Source: FEN-1219 sp963744305 (GTDB taxonomy: Bacteria; Pseudomonadota; Gammaproteobacteria; Steroidobacterales; Rariloculaceae). Taken from it: 64,000 nucleotides of DNA. Below the pieces are notes generated by a model that ran no database searches, was not told the origin of the DNA, and saw only the letters and a program-made list of their open reading frames with translations. Below are positions 18,046 to 26,920 of this stretch, in pieces. The position numbers and the translations under genes were made by a program. The stretch is taken from NCBI GenBank assembly GCA_963744305.1, contig CAVUTF010000021.1, positions 1 through 64,000 on the forward strand. The letters run 5' to 3'. Position 1 is the first letter of the stretch. Every line of letters begins with the position of its first letter.

Positions 18046-19215
18046 TTAGGTGCGGTGATCGACGACGATTTCGCCGCCCTTGATCACGACTTCGACGTTC
18101 AACAGGTTGAAGATCAAATCGAGCGGATCGCCGTCGACAATGACGATGTCGGCGATCTTGCCCGGCGCGAGCGTGCCTAAGTCGTCGCTCATCTCGATGA
18201 ATGCGGCCGTGTTCGGTCCCATGAGCTTCAGAATATCGATCGGCGAGAACATCAAGTTCAGAGTCTTGAGCTCGTGCTTCAGCCCCTCGCGCGGCAGGTA
18301 ATTCGTGTCGGTGCCGAAACCGTAGACCACGCCGTTGTCCCATAGCGTGCGCGCATTCACTGGCTTTTCGCCCGCGGCGTTGGAGCCCGTGCCCAAAATG
18401 CCCGACGGCCACGGACTGCCGTCGCGAAACGTCGGCACGTTGTCGTCGTTGAATACGCCGAACACGGGCACGGCAAAGCCGACGGTCGACAGGTTTTCGA
18501 TGCCGGCGGCCGCGACCATCCGCGCCTGCTCGTTCGTCATGAAGCTGTCGTGCGGCGTGTGCACGAGCTTCGCTGCGCCCGCCTCGACGGCGGCGATCAT
18601 CGCTGGCACCGTCACAGCGTGCACCATCACGTCGAGACCGACCTTGCGGGCTTCTTGCACGATGACGGCGAGCTGGTCCTTTTGCTCGGGCGTCACCGAC
18701 GACTTGACGATCTCGACGCCCATCTCTTTGAGCTCACGGATTCGCGCTCGCGCTTTTTCCGGCGTGCCGTAGTCCTGCGGATCCGCACGACCCGACGTGA
18801 TGACGCGCGGACTTTCGAGGTTGCCCGAATCGACCCGGCGCTTGAGCTCCATGATGCCCGGCGTCGGGCCGCCGCCCGACATCAGCGTCGTGAACCCGGC
18901 CTCGAGAAACTCCCGCATGCGCGGAACCGATTCTTCGCGGAACCAGGTTTCATCGTCACCGCGCATGATGTGGCGGTGCGCGTCGATGAAACCCGGCAGC
19001 ACGGTCTTTCCTGCTGCGTCGACGATCAGCGCGCCGCGGGCGGTCGCGGTGCCGGCCGCGACCGAGACGATCCGACCGTCCTCAACGACGATCGAGCCGC
19101 GGTCGATCGACAGGCCGGTACCGTCGAGGATTCGCGCGTTCGTGATCACGAGATCTTGCGCGCGCGCGGCCATTGCGAATGTCAGCGCGAGCGCGAGAAC
19201 CGCAAGCTTCTTCAT
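18046..19215 (-). CDS. secreted amidohydrolase
   Basis: A 389-residue protein with a signal peptide ending AARAQ and GAAGGGGA before ATG 19215. Metal ligands of the amidohydrolase superfamily are visible: DAHRH (metal pair), EIVKSSV (probable bridging lysine), MVHAVT and LVHTPHD (His), GTDTNY (Asp). The C-terminal beta-sandwich ends DLGTLAPGKIADIVIVDGD. Close relatives are annotated as imidazolonepropionase-like or prolidase-like hydrolases. The substrate cannot be read. It heads an apparent operon with the NTF2-like gene, possibly extending to DUF6152. Confidence 0.85.
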   Translation of the reverse strand: MKKLAVLALALTFAMAARAQDLVITNARILDGTGLSIDRGSIVVEDGRIVSVAAGTATARGALIVDAAGKTVLPGFIDAHRHIMRGDDETWFREESVPRMREFLEAGFTTLMSGGGPTPGIMELKRRVDSGNLESPRVITSGRADPQDYGTPEKARARIRELKEMGVEIVKSSVTPEQKDQLAVIVQEARKVGLDVMVHAVTVPAMIAAVEAGAAKLVHTPHDSFMTNEQARMVAAAGIENLSTVGFAVPVFGVFNDDNVPTFRDGSPWPSGILGTGSNAAGEKPVNARTLWDNGVVYGFGTDTNYLPREGLKHELKTLNLMFSPIDILKLMGPNTAAFIEMSDDLGTLAPGKIADIVIVDGDPLDLIFNLLNVEVVIKGGEIVVDHRT

Positions 19216-19294
19216 TCCCCTTCCCTCCCGGACGTCCGCTATTGAGCCGGCGCGCCGGATCGCGCATAGGCTTGTTGCCGGTGGTCGTCCAAGA

Positions 19295-20570
19295 CTACCG
19301 GTGTTTGCCTTTGCGTTTGCCTTTGCCCTTGCCCTTGCCCTTGCCCTTGCCCTTGCCTTGCCTTTGCCCTTGCCCTTGCCTGTCTTTGCCGATTTGGATT
19401 TCTTGGCGCCGGAGCGTTTGCTCTTGGCAGCTTTTTTCTTGGCCTTCTTCTTTTTCGCTGCCTTCTTCTTTGCGACTTTTTTCTTCGCCTTCTTTTTCTT
19501 GGATGGCGCCTTCTTGGCTTTCTTGGCTGCCGCTTTTGGCGGAGCCGCCGCCGCTTTCGGCGGAGCCCCTGCGGCCGCCGTTTCGGCGGAGCTGCTGAGG
19601 CTGCCGCTTTCGGCGGAGCTGCTGCGCCTGCCGCTTTCGGCGGAGCCGCTGCAGCTGCCGCTTTCGGCGGAGCCGCTGCGGCTGCCGCTTTCGGCGGAGC
19701 CGCTGCAGCTGCCGCTTTCGGCGGAGCCGCTGCAGCTGCCGCTTTCGGCGGAGCCGCTGCGCCTGCCGCTTTTGCCGGAGCTGCGGCGGCGGCCGCTTTC
19801 ACGTCGACCGCCAGCGTGTGCCCAGCAAAGAAAGCACCATGCGGATCGGTGAACTGCGCGATCTGGTCGCCACCGGGAACGTCCATCGGACCATTCAACA
19901 GCGCGCCGCGCGCGGATTTCACTCGATCGACGGTGTCGCGAACGTTCTTAACGCGGACATACGACACCCAGTACGCCGCGCCCGGTTTGCCCATGTCGCC
20001 CTTGTTGAACATGCCGCCGAGCTGCGTGCCGTCGCGGCCGAATATCAGATAGATCCCCATCGGACCCATGTCGAACTCGCTGAGCTTCTCCCAACCGAAC
20101 AGAGCCGAGTAGAACTCGAACGCGGCCCCCGGCTGCGCTGTCGTCGCGAGCTCGTGCCAGGAGAACTCGCCGTGCTTCGGCGGCGCGACCGGAGGCGACT
20201 GTTGCGAAGCCGGTCCTCGATGAACGCCGAAAGTGGCGCCATGCGGATCAGTCAGCACGGCATACGTGCCGCCATCGGCGATCGACGTCGTCGGCTTCGT
20301 CACGCCGCCCCCGCGACGAGTCGCCTCTTGAACGGTGGCGTCGACTTCGTTCGTGCCGACGTACGGAATCCACTGCGGCGCACCGTCGCGCGACTCGATC
20401 GAGGCGCCCAAGGGTCCGTTGGGACCCACGAACATCACGTACGATTTGTCGTGCTCCCACGCTTGCGTGTTCCAACCGACTGCTTTCTTGTAGAACTCGT
20501 GCGCGCCGGCGCCGTTTGGTGTCATGAGCTCGTGCCAAACGAAACGTCCGCGTGCGGTACTGTCCGCCAT
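19295..20570 (-). CDS. two-domain VOC (glyoxalase-like) protein with histone-H1-like tail
   Basis: Residues 1-255 are two tandem VOC domains (WHELMTPNGAGAHEFYKKAV; FSWHELATTAQPGAAFEFY), as in CFP32/Rv0577-like proteins. Then come about eight nine-residue repeats with core AAPPKAAAA, then, after a one-base shift near 19581, a Lys/Ala tail (KKAKKAPSKKKK and similar). A second shift near 19363 restores a (Gly-Lys)n end that stops at 19295. Without the shifts the frame reads on to 19239 as an Arg/Gln-rich sequence. ATG 20570 follows AAGGAGACGGTG. The tail resembles histone-H1-like bacterial proteins such as AlgP and would bind nucleic acid; that is inference. Confidence 0.65.
19305..19383. repeat. 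hexanucleotide repeat, mostly CCCTTG units
   Basis: A run of CCCTTG/CCTTTG hexamers encodes alternating Gly-Lys on the minus strand, at the end of the VOC fusion gene. A CCTTGCC step breaks the period near 19363 and shifts the frame. Such arrays are prone to slippage, biologically and in sequencing, so copy number and frame here are unreliable. Confidence 0.8.
19582..19797. repeat. eight tandem 27-base repeats
   Basis: Eight consecutive 27-base units begin TTCGGCGGAG (the last unit TTTGCCGGAG) and differ at only a few positions. On the minus strand they encode a nine-residue Ala/Pro/Lys repeat linking the VOC domains to the basic tail. The array starts right at the inferred frameshift (19581), where one C appears to be missing. 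Confidence 0.9.
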
Positions 20571-20678
20571 CACCGTCTCCTTATCATTAGTGTGGGCAAC
20601 AGCAGTCTAAAGCACGGAACGCGTGGCGCAAGCAGGCGATGGTCTACCTGACCCCGGGCATGCGGCTTCAAGTCGACC

Positions 20679-22052
20679 TCAGCGCACGACGATGAAGAGT
20701 TGCGAGTCGCCGCGCACCACGTTCAACGCGATGGCCGACGGCGCCGCGCGTAGCGCCGCTGTTAGCTCTTGTACCGACCTCACGGGCGTGCGGTTCACCG
20801 CCACGACCACGTCGCCCGCGCGCAAGCCGCTGCGTTCCGCCGGGCTGCCCGCCGGAACGGCGGCCGTCAGCACACCTTCGACGCGCCCGTATAGCGGATG
20901 CTGCGGGTCCAAATCGCGGAATTCCACGCCTTGCAGCCGCTCGATGGTCACCGGGCTGCCCGCGGTTGCGGTGCTCGACTCTTCGATCGCAACTTTCACC
21001 TCGCGCTGCCGCCCGTCCGAAAGCACGGTCAGGGCCGCGCTCGTGCCGACCGGGGCGAGCCCGGTCTTGTTGCGTAGATCAGCGGCGCCCGTGATGGGCT
21101 CCCCGTTGAACGCAGTGATCACGTCGCCCGCCTCGAGCCCCGCGCGCTCGGCCGCCGAGCCCGGCTCCAGCTGCGTGACGACGGCGCCTTCCGCGACGTC
21201 GAGCTCGAGCGCCTCGGCTAGATCCGGCGTCAAGCTCTGAATGTAGACACCGAGCCGGCCGCGGCGCACCTCGCCGTACTCGAGCACTTGACTGATCACC
21301 TGCTTCGCCATGTCGGCGGGCACCGCGAAACCGATGCCGACGTTACCGCCACCCGGAGTGAGAATGGCCGTGTTGATGCCGATGAGCTCGCCGTCGAGAT
21401 CGATCAGCGCGCCGCCGGAGTTGCCGGGGTTGATCGAGGCATCGGTCTGGATGAAATCTTCGTAGCCCTCCACGTTGATGCCGCTGCGTCCTAGCGCGCT
21501 GACGATACCGGAGGTCACCGTTTGCCCTAGCCCGAACGGGTTGCCGATCGCAACAACAAAGTCGCCGACTTGAAGCTCCTTGGAGTTGCCGAGCGGCACG
21601 TCGTGCAGATTCGTCGCGTCGACGTCGAGCAGCGCGACGTCGGTGCCGGGATCGCTGCCGATCAGCGTCGCGGTCAGGCGGCGCCGGTCGGTCAACGTGA
21701 CGATGATCTCCTCCGCGTCCGCAATCACATGATGGTTCGTGAGCACGTAGCCTTTCTCCGCGTCCACGATCACGCCCGAGCCCACGCTCTGACTGGGCAC
21801 GGACTCGGGTTGCTCGCCTTCCGGCAACTCGAAGAAGCGCCGGAAAAACGGATCGTTGAGTAGGGGATTCTGCGGCGCTGGCCGCTGCGACATCACGGAA
21901 ATATTGACGACTGCGGGTGTCACCTCCGCAAGCAGCGGCGCGAGCGACGGCCGCTCGCCGCCGCCGACCGCCACGGGCTGCGCGTGCGCAACCGTCGTCA
22001 AAGCCAAAAGCACCACACCCGCCATGACCGTTGTCTGCCCGTGCCGTCTCAT
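20679..22052 (-). CDS. HtrA/DegP-family periplasmic serine protease
   Basis: About 457 residues from ATG 22052 (CGGAGA upstream), signal peptide ending AHAQ. The catalytic triad is intact: His in VLTNHHVIAD, Asp in DPGTDVALLD, Ser in INPGNSGGALIDL. Two PDZ domains follow (RGRLGVYIQ onward and GVLTAAVPAGSPAERSGLRA). The layout matches DegP/DegQ/MucD proteases that degrade or refold misfolded envelope proteins. The LA-loop is short, closer to DegQ or MucD than DegP, so I assign no symbol. It is transcribed away from the flavoprotein gene. Confidence 0.93.
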   Translation of the reverse strand: MRRHGQTTVMAGVVLLALTTVAHAQPVAVGGGERPSLAPLLAEVTPAVVNISVMSQRPAPQNPLLNDPFFRRFFELPEGEQPESVPSQSVGSGVIVDAEKGYVLTNHHVIADAEEIIVTLTDRRRLTATLIGSDPGTDVALLDVDATNLHDVPLGNSKELQVGDFVVAIGNPFGLGQTVTSGIVSALGRSGINVEGYEDFIQTDASINPGNSGGALIDLDGELIGINTAILTPGGGNVGIGFAVPADMAKQVISQVLEYGEVRRGRLGVYIQSLTPDLAEALELDVAEGAVVTQLEPGSAAERAGLEAGDVITAFNGEPITGAADLRNKTGLAPVGTSAALTVLSDGRQREVKVAIEESSTATAGSPVTIERLQGVEFRDLDPQHPLYGRVEGVLTAAVPAGSPAERSGLRAGDVVVAVNRTPVRSVQELTAALRAAPSAIALNVVRGDSQLFIVVR

Positions 22053-22194
22053 CGCGTTGTCTCCGTCGCGCCAGTCGATTCGAGCATGCAAGTTCTACGC
22101 CGGTCTCTGTGCTGGCTTCTCGGCAGTGGCGCGGCGCGACTCTTGCACCGCTCGGACCTCAAATTGCGGAAACTCGGCTCGGAGGAGATCAGCC

Positions 22195-23280
22195 ATGCCC
22201 GACAGAGCAGCAAAGCCCCGCGTCGTCACAGGGATGGAAAGCGCGCAACTCACACGCGAGGAGTTCGAACGGCGCTTCCGCAGGCACTTCTACGATCCGT
22301 TGTTTGACGCGGCAGATAAACAGATTGCAGCGGTAGTCGAAACGGCGTGGCGAAGCTACAGCGAATACCACAAGAGCCCGCGGACGCGAAAAGCCGGCCC
22401 TGGCTTCGCGGATCCGAGCTACGAGCTCTCGGTCGAATGGTCGGCGGCGCACGCCGCGATCGAGGAAGCCGAGCGCCGCCAGCAAGATCCGTCCTCGCCG
22501 TCGCGCGTCCTACTGATCAACGCATCCGCGCGCACCGACCAGAGTTGCCCGGGCGAAATGTCGAAGACCTACCGCCTCGCGAAGCTCTGCAAGGCCACGA
22601 TCGAGGAAAACACGAGCTTCAACGTCGACTTCCTCGATCTTTCGGTGCTCGTGTCGCAGTACGGACGCGTGATCTATCCGTGCAAGGCGTGCGTATCGAC
22701 AGCGCAACCGCTGTGCCACTGGCCGTGCTCCTGCTATCCAAATCACGCGCTCGGCCAGAGTCAAGATTGGATGAACGAGATCTATCCGCGCTGGGTCGCG
22801 GCGCACGGCGTGATGATCATCACGCCCGTGAATTGGTACCACGTGCCCTCGGTGCTGAAGCTCATGATCGATCGGCTCGTCTGCGCCGACGGCGGCAATC
22901 CCGACCCGACGAGCACGCACGGCAAGGATGCCGTCCTTGCGAAGCAGATCGAGCTCGACGGTTGGGACTTCCCGAAGCACCTCGCGGGCCGCGCGTTCGC
23001 CGTCGTTGTCCATGGCGATGCTGCGGGCGCGGAGGAGACGCGCCGCGCACTGTGCGACTGGCTCACATCGATGGAGCTGATCCAAGCGGGTCCGTCCGCG
23101 GCGCTCGAGCGCTACATCGGCTATTACCAGCCGTACGCGACGAGCCATGACGAGCTCGACCGCGATGAAGCCGTGCAGGAAGAGGCTCGCAACGCCGCCC
23201 GCAGCTTGGTCGAGGCCGTGCGGCAGATCCGCAGCGGCGAATACGCGAAGTCCGGACGAGCATCTCGAGCCGCCGCGTAA
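22195..23280 (+). CDS. flavodoxin-like NAD(P)H/FMN reductase with Cys-rich insert
   Basis: A 361-residue protein from ATG 22195 behind GGAGGAGATC. The N-terminal ~110 residues are helical and unassigned. Residues ~110-330 form a flavodoxin-like fold: RVLLINASART binds the FMN phosphate and IITPVNWYHVPSVLKLMIDR is the second loop. A cysteine cluster, CKACVSTAQPLCHWPCSC, lies where iron-sulfur flavoproteins carry their cluster ligands, so it may bind Fe-S; that is inference. No redox partner is adjacent. Confidence 0.75.
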   Translation: MPDRAAKPRVVTGMESAQLTREEFERRFRRHFYDPLFDAADKQIAAVVETAWRSYSEYHKSPRTRKAGPGFADPSYELSVEWSAAHAAIEEAERRQQDPSSPSRVLLINASARTDQSCPGEMSKTYRLAKLCKATIEENTSFNVDFLDLSVLVSQYGRVIYPCKACVSTAQPLCHWPCSCYPNHALGQSQDWMNEIYPRWVAAHGVMIITPVNWYHVPSVLKLMIDRLVCADGGNPDPTSTHGKDAVLAKQIELDGWDFPKHLAGRAFAVVVHGDAAGAEETRRALCDWLTSMELIQAGPSAALERYIGYYQPYATSHDELDRDEAVQEEARNAARSLVEAVRQIRSGEYAKSGRASRAAA

Positions 23281-23334
23281 GAAATAGGGGCCGCCCGCCT
23301 ATCGGGTTAACATGCGCAGCGAAGGAGAGGTGCG

Positions 23335-24169
23335 ATGCTGCGCGTGTGCCGCCACGCCGATGCCCGTGACTTCTTGACTCGCGCCGAATCGTGGCTCGCG
23401 GGCTCGGAGATCGAGCACGCCGTTGCGCTTGCGAGCGCGCGGAACGCGCGCGCGAACGATTCGCACTACGAGAGGCCTATCTACTGGGCGACGATCGAGG
23501 ACGAGTCGCAGATCGTCGGTTGCGCGTTTCGAACGCCGCCCTATCGGCTCGGCGTCTCGGCGCTGCCGGCCGCGGCGATCCCCGTCCTCGTCGCCGACGT
23601 CGCGGCCCTCTATCCGACCTTGTCCGGCGTCGCCGGCACCGAGCCCGCCGCGAGCCAGTTCGCCGGCGCCTGGACCAAAGGTCATGGCGGCTCGTGGAAG
23701 GTCCAAGCGAGCCAACGGCTGTTTGCATTGCGAGCGCTGGAGGCGCCCGGCTCGCACGCCGGCCGGCCGGTTGCGGCCTGCAACCGACGCCGACGCCGTG
23801 CTCGCGCAGGATTGGGGAGCGGCTCACGCTCGCGACAGCGGTATCGCACCGCTCGACGGACGTTTCTGCGCGAGCCTCATTCGCGAACGGCGCTTGCACT
23901 TCTGGGACGACGGCCGACCGCGCTGCATGGTGGGAGTCTTTCGCGAAGCGCCGGGCGCGGCGGCAATCGGCATCGTTTACACGCCGGCTGGGCTGCGCAA
24001 ACGCGGCTATGCGACAGCCGCCGTGGCCACGTTGTCCCGCCAATGGCTCGACCGCGGCACCCGCAACTTATTCGTCTGCGCCGACCCAAAGAACGCGGCG
24101 GCGCATGCGCTGTGCCGACAGCTCGGCTTCGAGCCCTTCCAAGACTCGGTCGACATCGACTTCGAATAG
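23335..24169 (+). CDS. GNAT family N-acetyltransferase, one frameshift
   Basis: ATG 23335 has a GGAGAGGTGCG site. The first ~145 codons are in one frame; near 23770 the frame shifts by one and the second half (DADAVLAQDWGAAHARDSGI onward) continues to 24169. The acetyl-CoA-binding motif is clear: IGIVYTPAGLRKRGYATAAV. A second GNAT hallmark follows (LFVCADPKNAAAHALCRQLG). The N-terminal half resembles the inactive-looking first domain of two-lobed GNAT proteins. Substrate unknown. Confidence 0.78.
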
Positions 24170-24227
24170 CCGTATTTCGCCGTGGCAGATCGCGCGGATC
24201 AAGAACCGCGGCTTGACGGGAATCGTC

Positions 24228-25865
24228 TCAGGTGCTCGTCTTACGCGATTCCGGGGCCGCCGCGCTGCCCCTGACCTTCTCTTTCTCTTTCTCGTCCTTG
24301 TAGAGCTTGTACTCGAAGCTGTCGACAAGGGCCTGCCAGCTCGCGTCGATGACGTTCGGCGACACTCCGACAGTCCCCCATTTCGCGGACCCATCGCCAG
24401 ATTCGATCAACACACGAACGGTGGCTTCGGTGCCCGCGCCGCTGCCGAGCACGCGCACCTTGTAGTCCAAGAGCTCGACCCCTTCGAGCTGCGGATAAAA
24501 CCTCTTGAGGGCCTTGCGCGCCGCGCGGTCCAGAGCATTCAGGGGGCCGTTGCCTTGCGCCACCGTGTGCTCGACGCTGCCGTCGGGCCCCTCGATCATC
24601 ACGGTCGCCTCGGAAAGCGGCGGCTCGTTGGGCTTGCTCTTCTCGTCGCTGACGCGAAACGCGAGCAGCTTGAAATGGCTCACTTTGCCGTTCAGCGCCT
24701 CTTGCATCAGCAGCTCGAACGATGCCTCGGCGCCCTCGTACTGAAAGCCGGCATTTTCGAGCTGCTTCACCTTCTCCAGAACGGCCTTCACGGCGGGACT
24801 TGCGCTGTCCACGTCGAGGCCAAATTGCTTCGCTTTGTAAACGACGCTGCTGCGGCCCGACAGATCCGACACGAGCACGCGCTGGCGGTTGCCGACGAGC
24901 TGCGGATCAATGTGCTCGTAAGTCTCGCTGTTCTTCTGAACGGCCGCGACGTGCAAGCCGCCCTTGTGCGCGAACGCGCTCGCGCCGACATAAGGCTGCC
25001 GCTTGTACGGCTCGATGTTCGCGAGCTCGTAAACGATACGCGACAGACTCGCGAGCTTCTTCAGCTGCTCGTTGCTCACGCACGGAAGCCCAAGCTTGAG
25101 TTGTAGATTGGGGATCACAGAGCACAGGTTTGCGTTGCCGCAGCGCTCGCCGAACCCGTTGATCGTGCCCTGCACCTGAGTCGCCCCGGCCTCGACGGCC
25201 GCGAGCGAGTTCGCAACGGCAAGCTCGCAGTCGTTGTGGCAATGGATGCCGAGCGCTTTCGCGCCGACGGCGGCTGCCGCGCGCATCGCATCGCGCACCT
25301 GCTGCGGCGTGCTGCCGCCGCGCGTATCACAAAGCACGAGCACGTCCGCCCCGGCGTCGGCCGCGGCCTTCAAGCACGCGAGCGTGTACTCGGAGTCGGC
25401 CCTGAAGCCGTCGAAGAAATGCTCCGCGTCGAAAATCACCTCGTCGACGCGCTGCTTGAGATAAGCGACGGAGTCGCCGATGACGTCGAGGTTGGCCTCG
25501 CGGCTGATCCGCAGATCGTCGCGAACGTGCAGGTCCCAAGTCTTACCGACGATCGTCACGACCGGCGTCTCGGCCTTGAGCAGCTGCCTTATGTTCAAGT
25601 CGTCCGCTGCGGCCGCATTCGCGCGGCGAGTCGAGCCGAACGCGGCGACTCGCGCGTGCTTCAATTTGAGCTTGCGAACCTTGGCGAAAAACTCCTCGTC
25701 GCGGGGATTGGATCCGGGCCAACCGCCCTCGACGTAGCTGATGCCGCAGTCATCGAGCTGCTCCGCGACGCGGAGCTTGTCCTCGAGCGTGAACGCCACG
25801 TCCTCGGCCTGGGTGCCGTCGCGCAGCGTTGTGTCATATAAATGGATCTTGCGCACAGCGCGCAT
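24228..25865 (-). CDS. cimA: (R)-citramalate synthase
   Basis: A 545-residue enzyme. The DRE-TIM metallolyase start LYDTTLRDGTQAEDVAFTLE and SYVEGGWPGSNPRDEEFF separate citramalate synthases from isopropylmalate synthases. Metal ligands lie in GIHCHNDCELAVANS. The C-terminal ~130 residues match the LeuA dimer regulatory domain that mediates isoleucine feedback. CimA condenses pyruvate and acetyl-CoA to citramalate, giving a threonine-independent route to isoleucine. ATG 25865 is chosen over the longer frame because the conserved region starts nine residues later. The C-terminal tail is Lys/Glu-rich. Confidence 0.93.
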   Translation of the reverse strand: MRAVRKIHLYDTTLRDGTQAEDVAFTLEDKLRVAEQLDDCGISYVEGGWPGSNPRDEEFFAKVRKLKLKHARVAAFGSTRRANAAAADDLNIRQLLKAETPVVTIVGKTWDLHVRDDLRISREANLDVIGDSVAYLKQRVDEVIFDAEHFFDGFRADSEYTLACLKAAADAGADVLVLCDTRGGSTPQQVRDAMRAAAAVGAKALGIHCHNDCELAVANSLAAVEAGATQVQGTINGFGERCGNANLCSVIPNLQLKLGLPCVSNEQLKKLASLSRIVYELANIEPYKRQPYVGASAFAHKGGLHVAAVQKNSETYEHIDPQLVGNRQRVLVSDLSGRSSVVYKAKQFGLDVDSASPAVKAVLEKVKQLENAGFQYEGAEASFELLMQEALNGKVSHFKLLAFRVSDEKSKPNEPPLSEATVMIEGPDGSVEHTVAQGNGPLNALDRAARKALKRFYPQLEGVELLDYKVRVLGSGAGTEATVRVLIESGDGSAKWGTVGVSPNVIDASWQALVDSFEYKLYKDEKEKEKVRGSAAAPESRKTST

Positions 25866-25900
25866 ACTAACACCGGGTCGACACCGCGACGGCACGGGTT

Positions 25901-26861
25901 ATGCACGGAGATAGCAACAATAGTCCACCTGGCGCAGAACTTATGGGGATGCCCGAACTTGAAGTCAGCCTCCCGGCTGCGAAGCGACGCGGCCCGCGCG
26001 TCGGTCTCGTGCTTGGCAGCGGCGCCGCGCGAGGCTGGGCGCACTTGGGAGTGATTCGCGTGCTCGAGCGCGAGGGATGTCGGCCCGATTTCGTATGCGG
26101 GACGTCGGTCGGCGCGCTCGTCGGAGCTGCATACGCAGGCGGCAATCTGGAGCGCTTCCAAGATTGGGTGCTTGGAATGCGGCGCAGCGACGTGATCTCA
26201 CTCATGGACGTGGGGCTGTCCGGAGGTTTGCTCAAAGGCGCGCGGCTCATGACGTCCATCCGGCGGACGTTCGAAGACTGCAAGATCGAGGAACTGCCGA
26301 TGCCGTTCGGCGCGGTGGCGACCGCGCTGCATACCGGCGCCGAGGTGTGGCTGCGCGACGGATCGTTGCTCGAAGCCGTGCGCGCGTCGATCGCGATGCC
26401 GGGGCTGTTCACGCCGGTGCTTCGCGACGAGACGTTGCTCGTCGACGGCGCTCTCGTGAATCCGGTGCCCGTGTCGCTCGGGCGTGCGATGGGCGGGGTC
26501 ATCTTGATCGCCGTGGACTTGAGCTCGGACATCTTGGCGCGGCATCTCGTCATCAGCGCGCAAGAGGAAGCGCCCGTCAACCAGGGCAACGACTGGATGC
26601 GCAGGATCTGGCCCGGCGGCCGAAGGACCGAAGCGGCCGTCGATGCTCGGCGTCGTCACGGCTGCACTGAACATGATGCAGGTGCGCATCACGCGCAGCC
26701 GCATGGCCGGCGAGCCGCCCGACGTGATCGTCTCCCCGCGGCTCGCCCAGTTGGGACTGCTCGACTTCCACCGCGCCGAGGAAGCCATCAAGGAAGGCGA
26801 GCGCGCGATGGAGGCGGCTCTCGAAAGCTTGCGGCTGCTCGGCATCGGGGTCGGGTACTAA
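25901..26861 (+). CDS. patatin-like phospholipase (RssA-like), one frameshift
   Basis: The patatin hallmarks are present: oxyanion loop GSGAARGWAHLGVIR, nucleophile elbow CGTSVGALVG and the Asp motif LLVDGALVNPVPV. The frame shifts near 26630, after which the conserved C-terminal part resumes (MLGVVTAALNMMQVRITRS to the stop at 26861). ATGs at 25943 and 25949 are alternative starts with similarly weak ribosome sites. The product is about 315 residues, the RssA size. These lipid acyl hydrolases are cytoplasmic or membrane-associated. It is divergent from cimA with a very short gap. Confidence 0.82.
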
Positions 26862-26920
26862 TTTCGGTTACGACCGTGCCGCCCGCAAGGCGGTGGTCGA
26901 AAGTAGTACCCGACCCCGAT
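26844..26920. terminator. long inverted repeat spanning two convergent stop codons
   Basis: ATCGGGGTCGGGTACT (26844-26859) is repeated as its exact complement at 26905-26920, a 16-base-pair perfect stem. Inside lies a second partial stem (CGACCGTGCCGCC against GGCGGTGGTCG). The stop codons of the patatin gene and of the convergent amidohydrolase gene both fall in or at the edge of the stems. It should work as a bidirectional terminator. The ATCGGGGTC start links it to the other GGGGTC repeats of this window. Confidence 0.75.

Noticed and set aside
20640..20660. Further copy of the GTGCCTGACCCC repeat (CTACCTGACCCC)
   Set aside because: Only nine contiguous bases match and there is no inverted partner; it could be chance.
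23391..25106. 571-codon plus-strand frame across the GNAT and cimA region
   Set aside because: It runs antisense through cimA and out of frame through the acetyltransferase. Both of those have clear motifs; this one has none.
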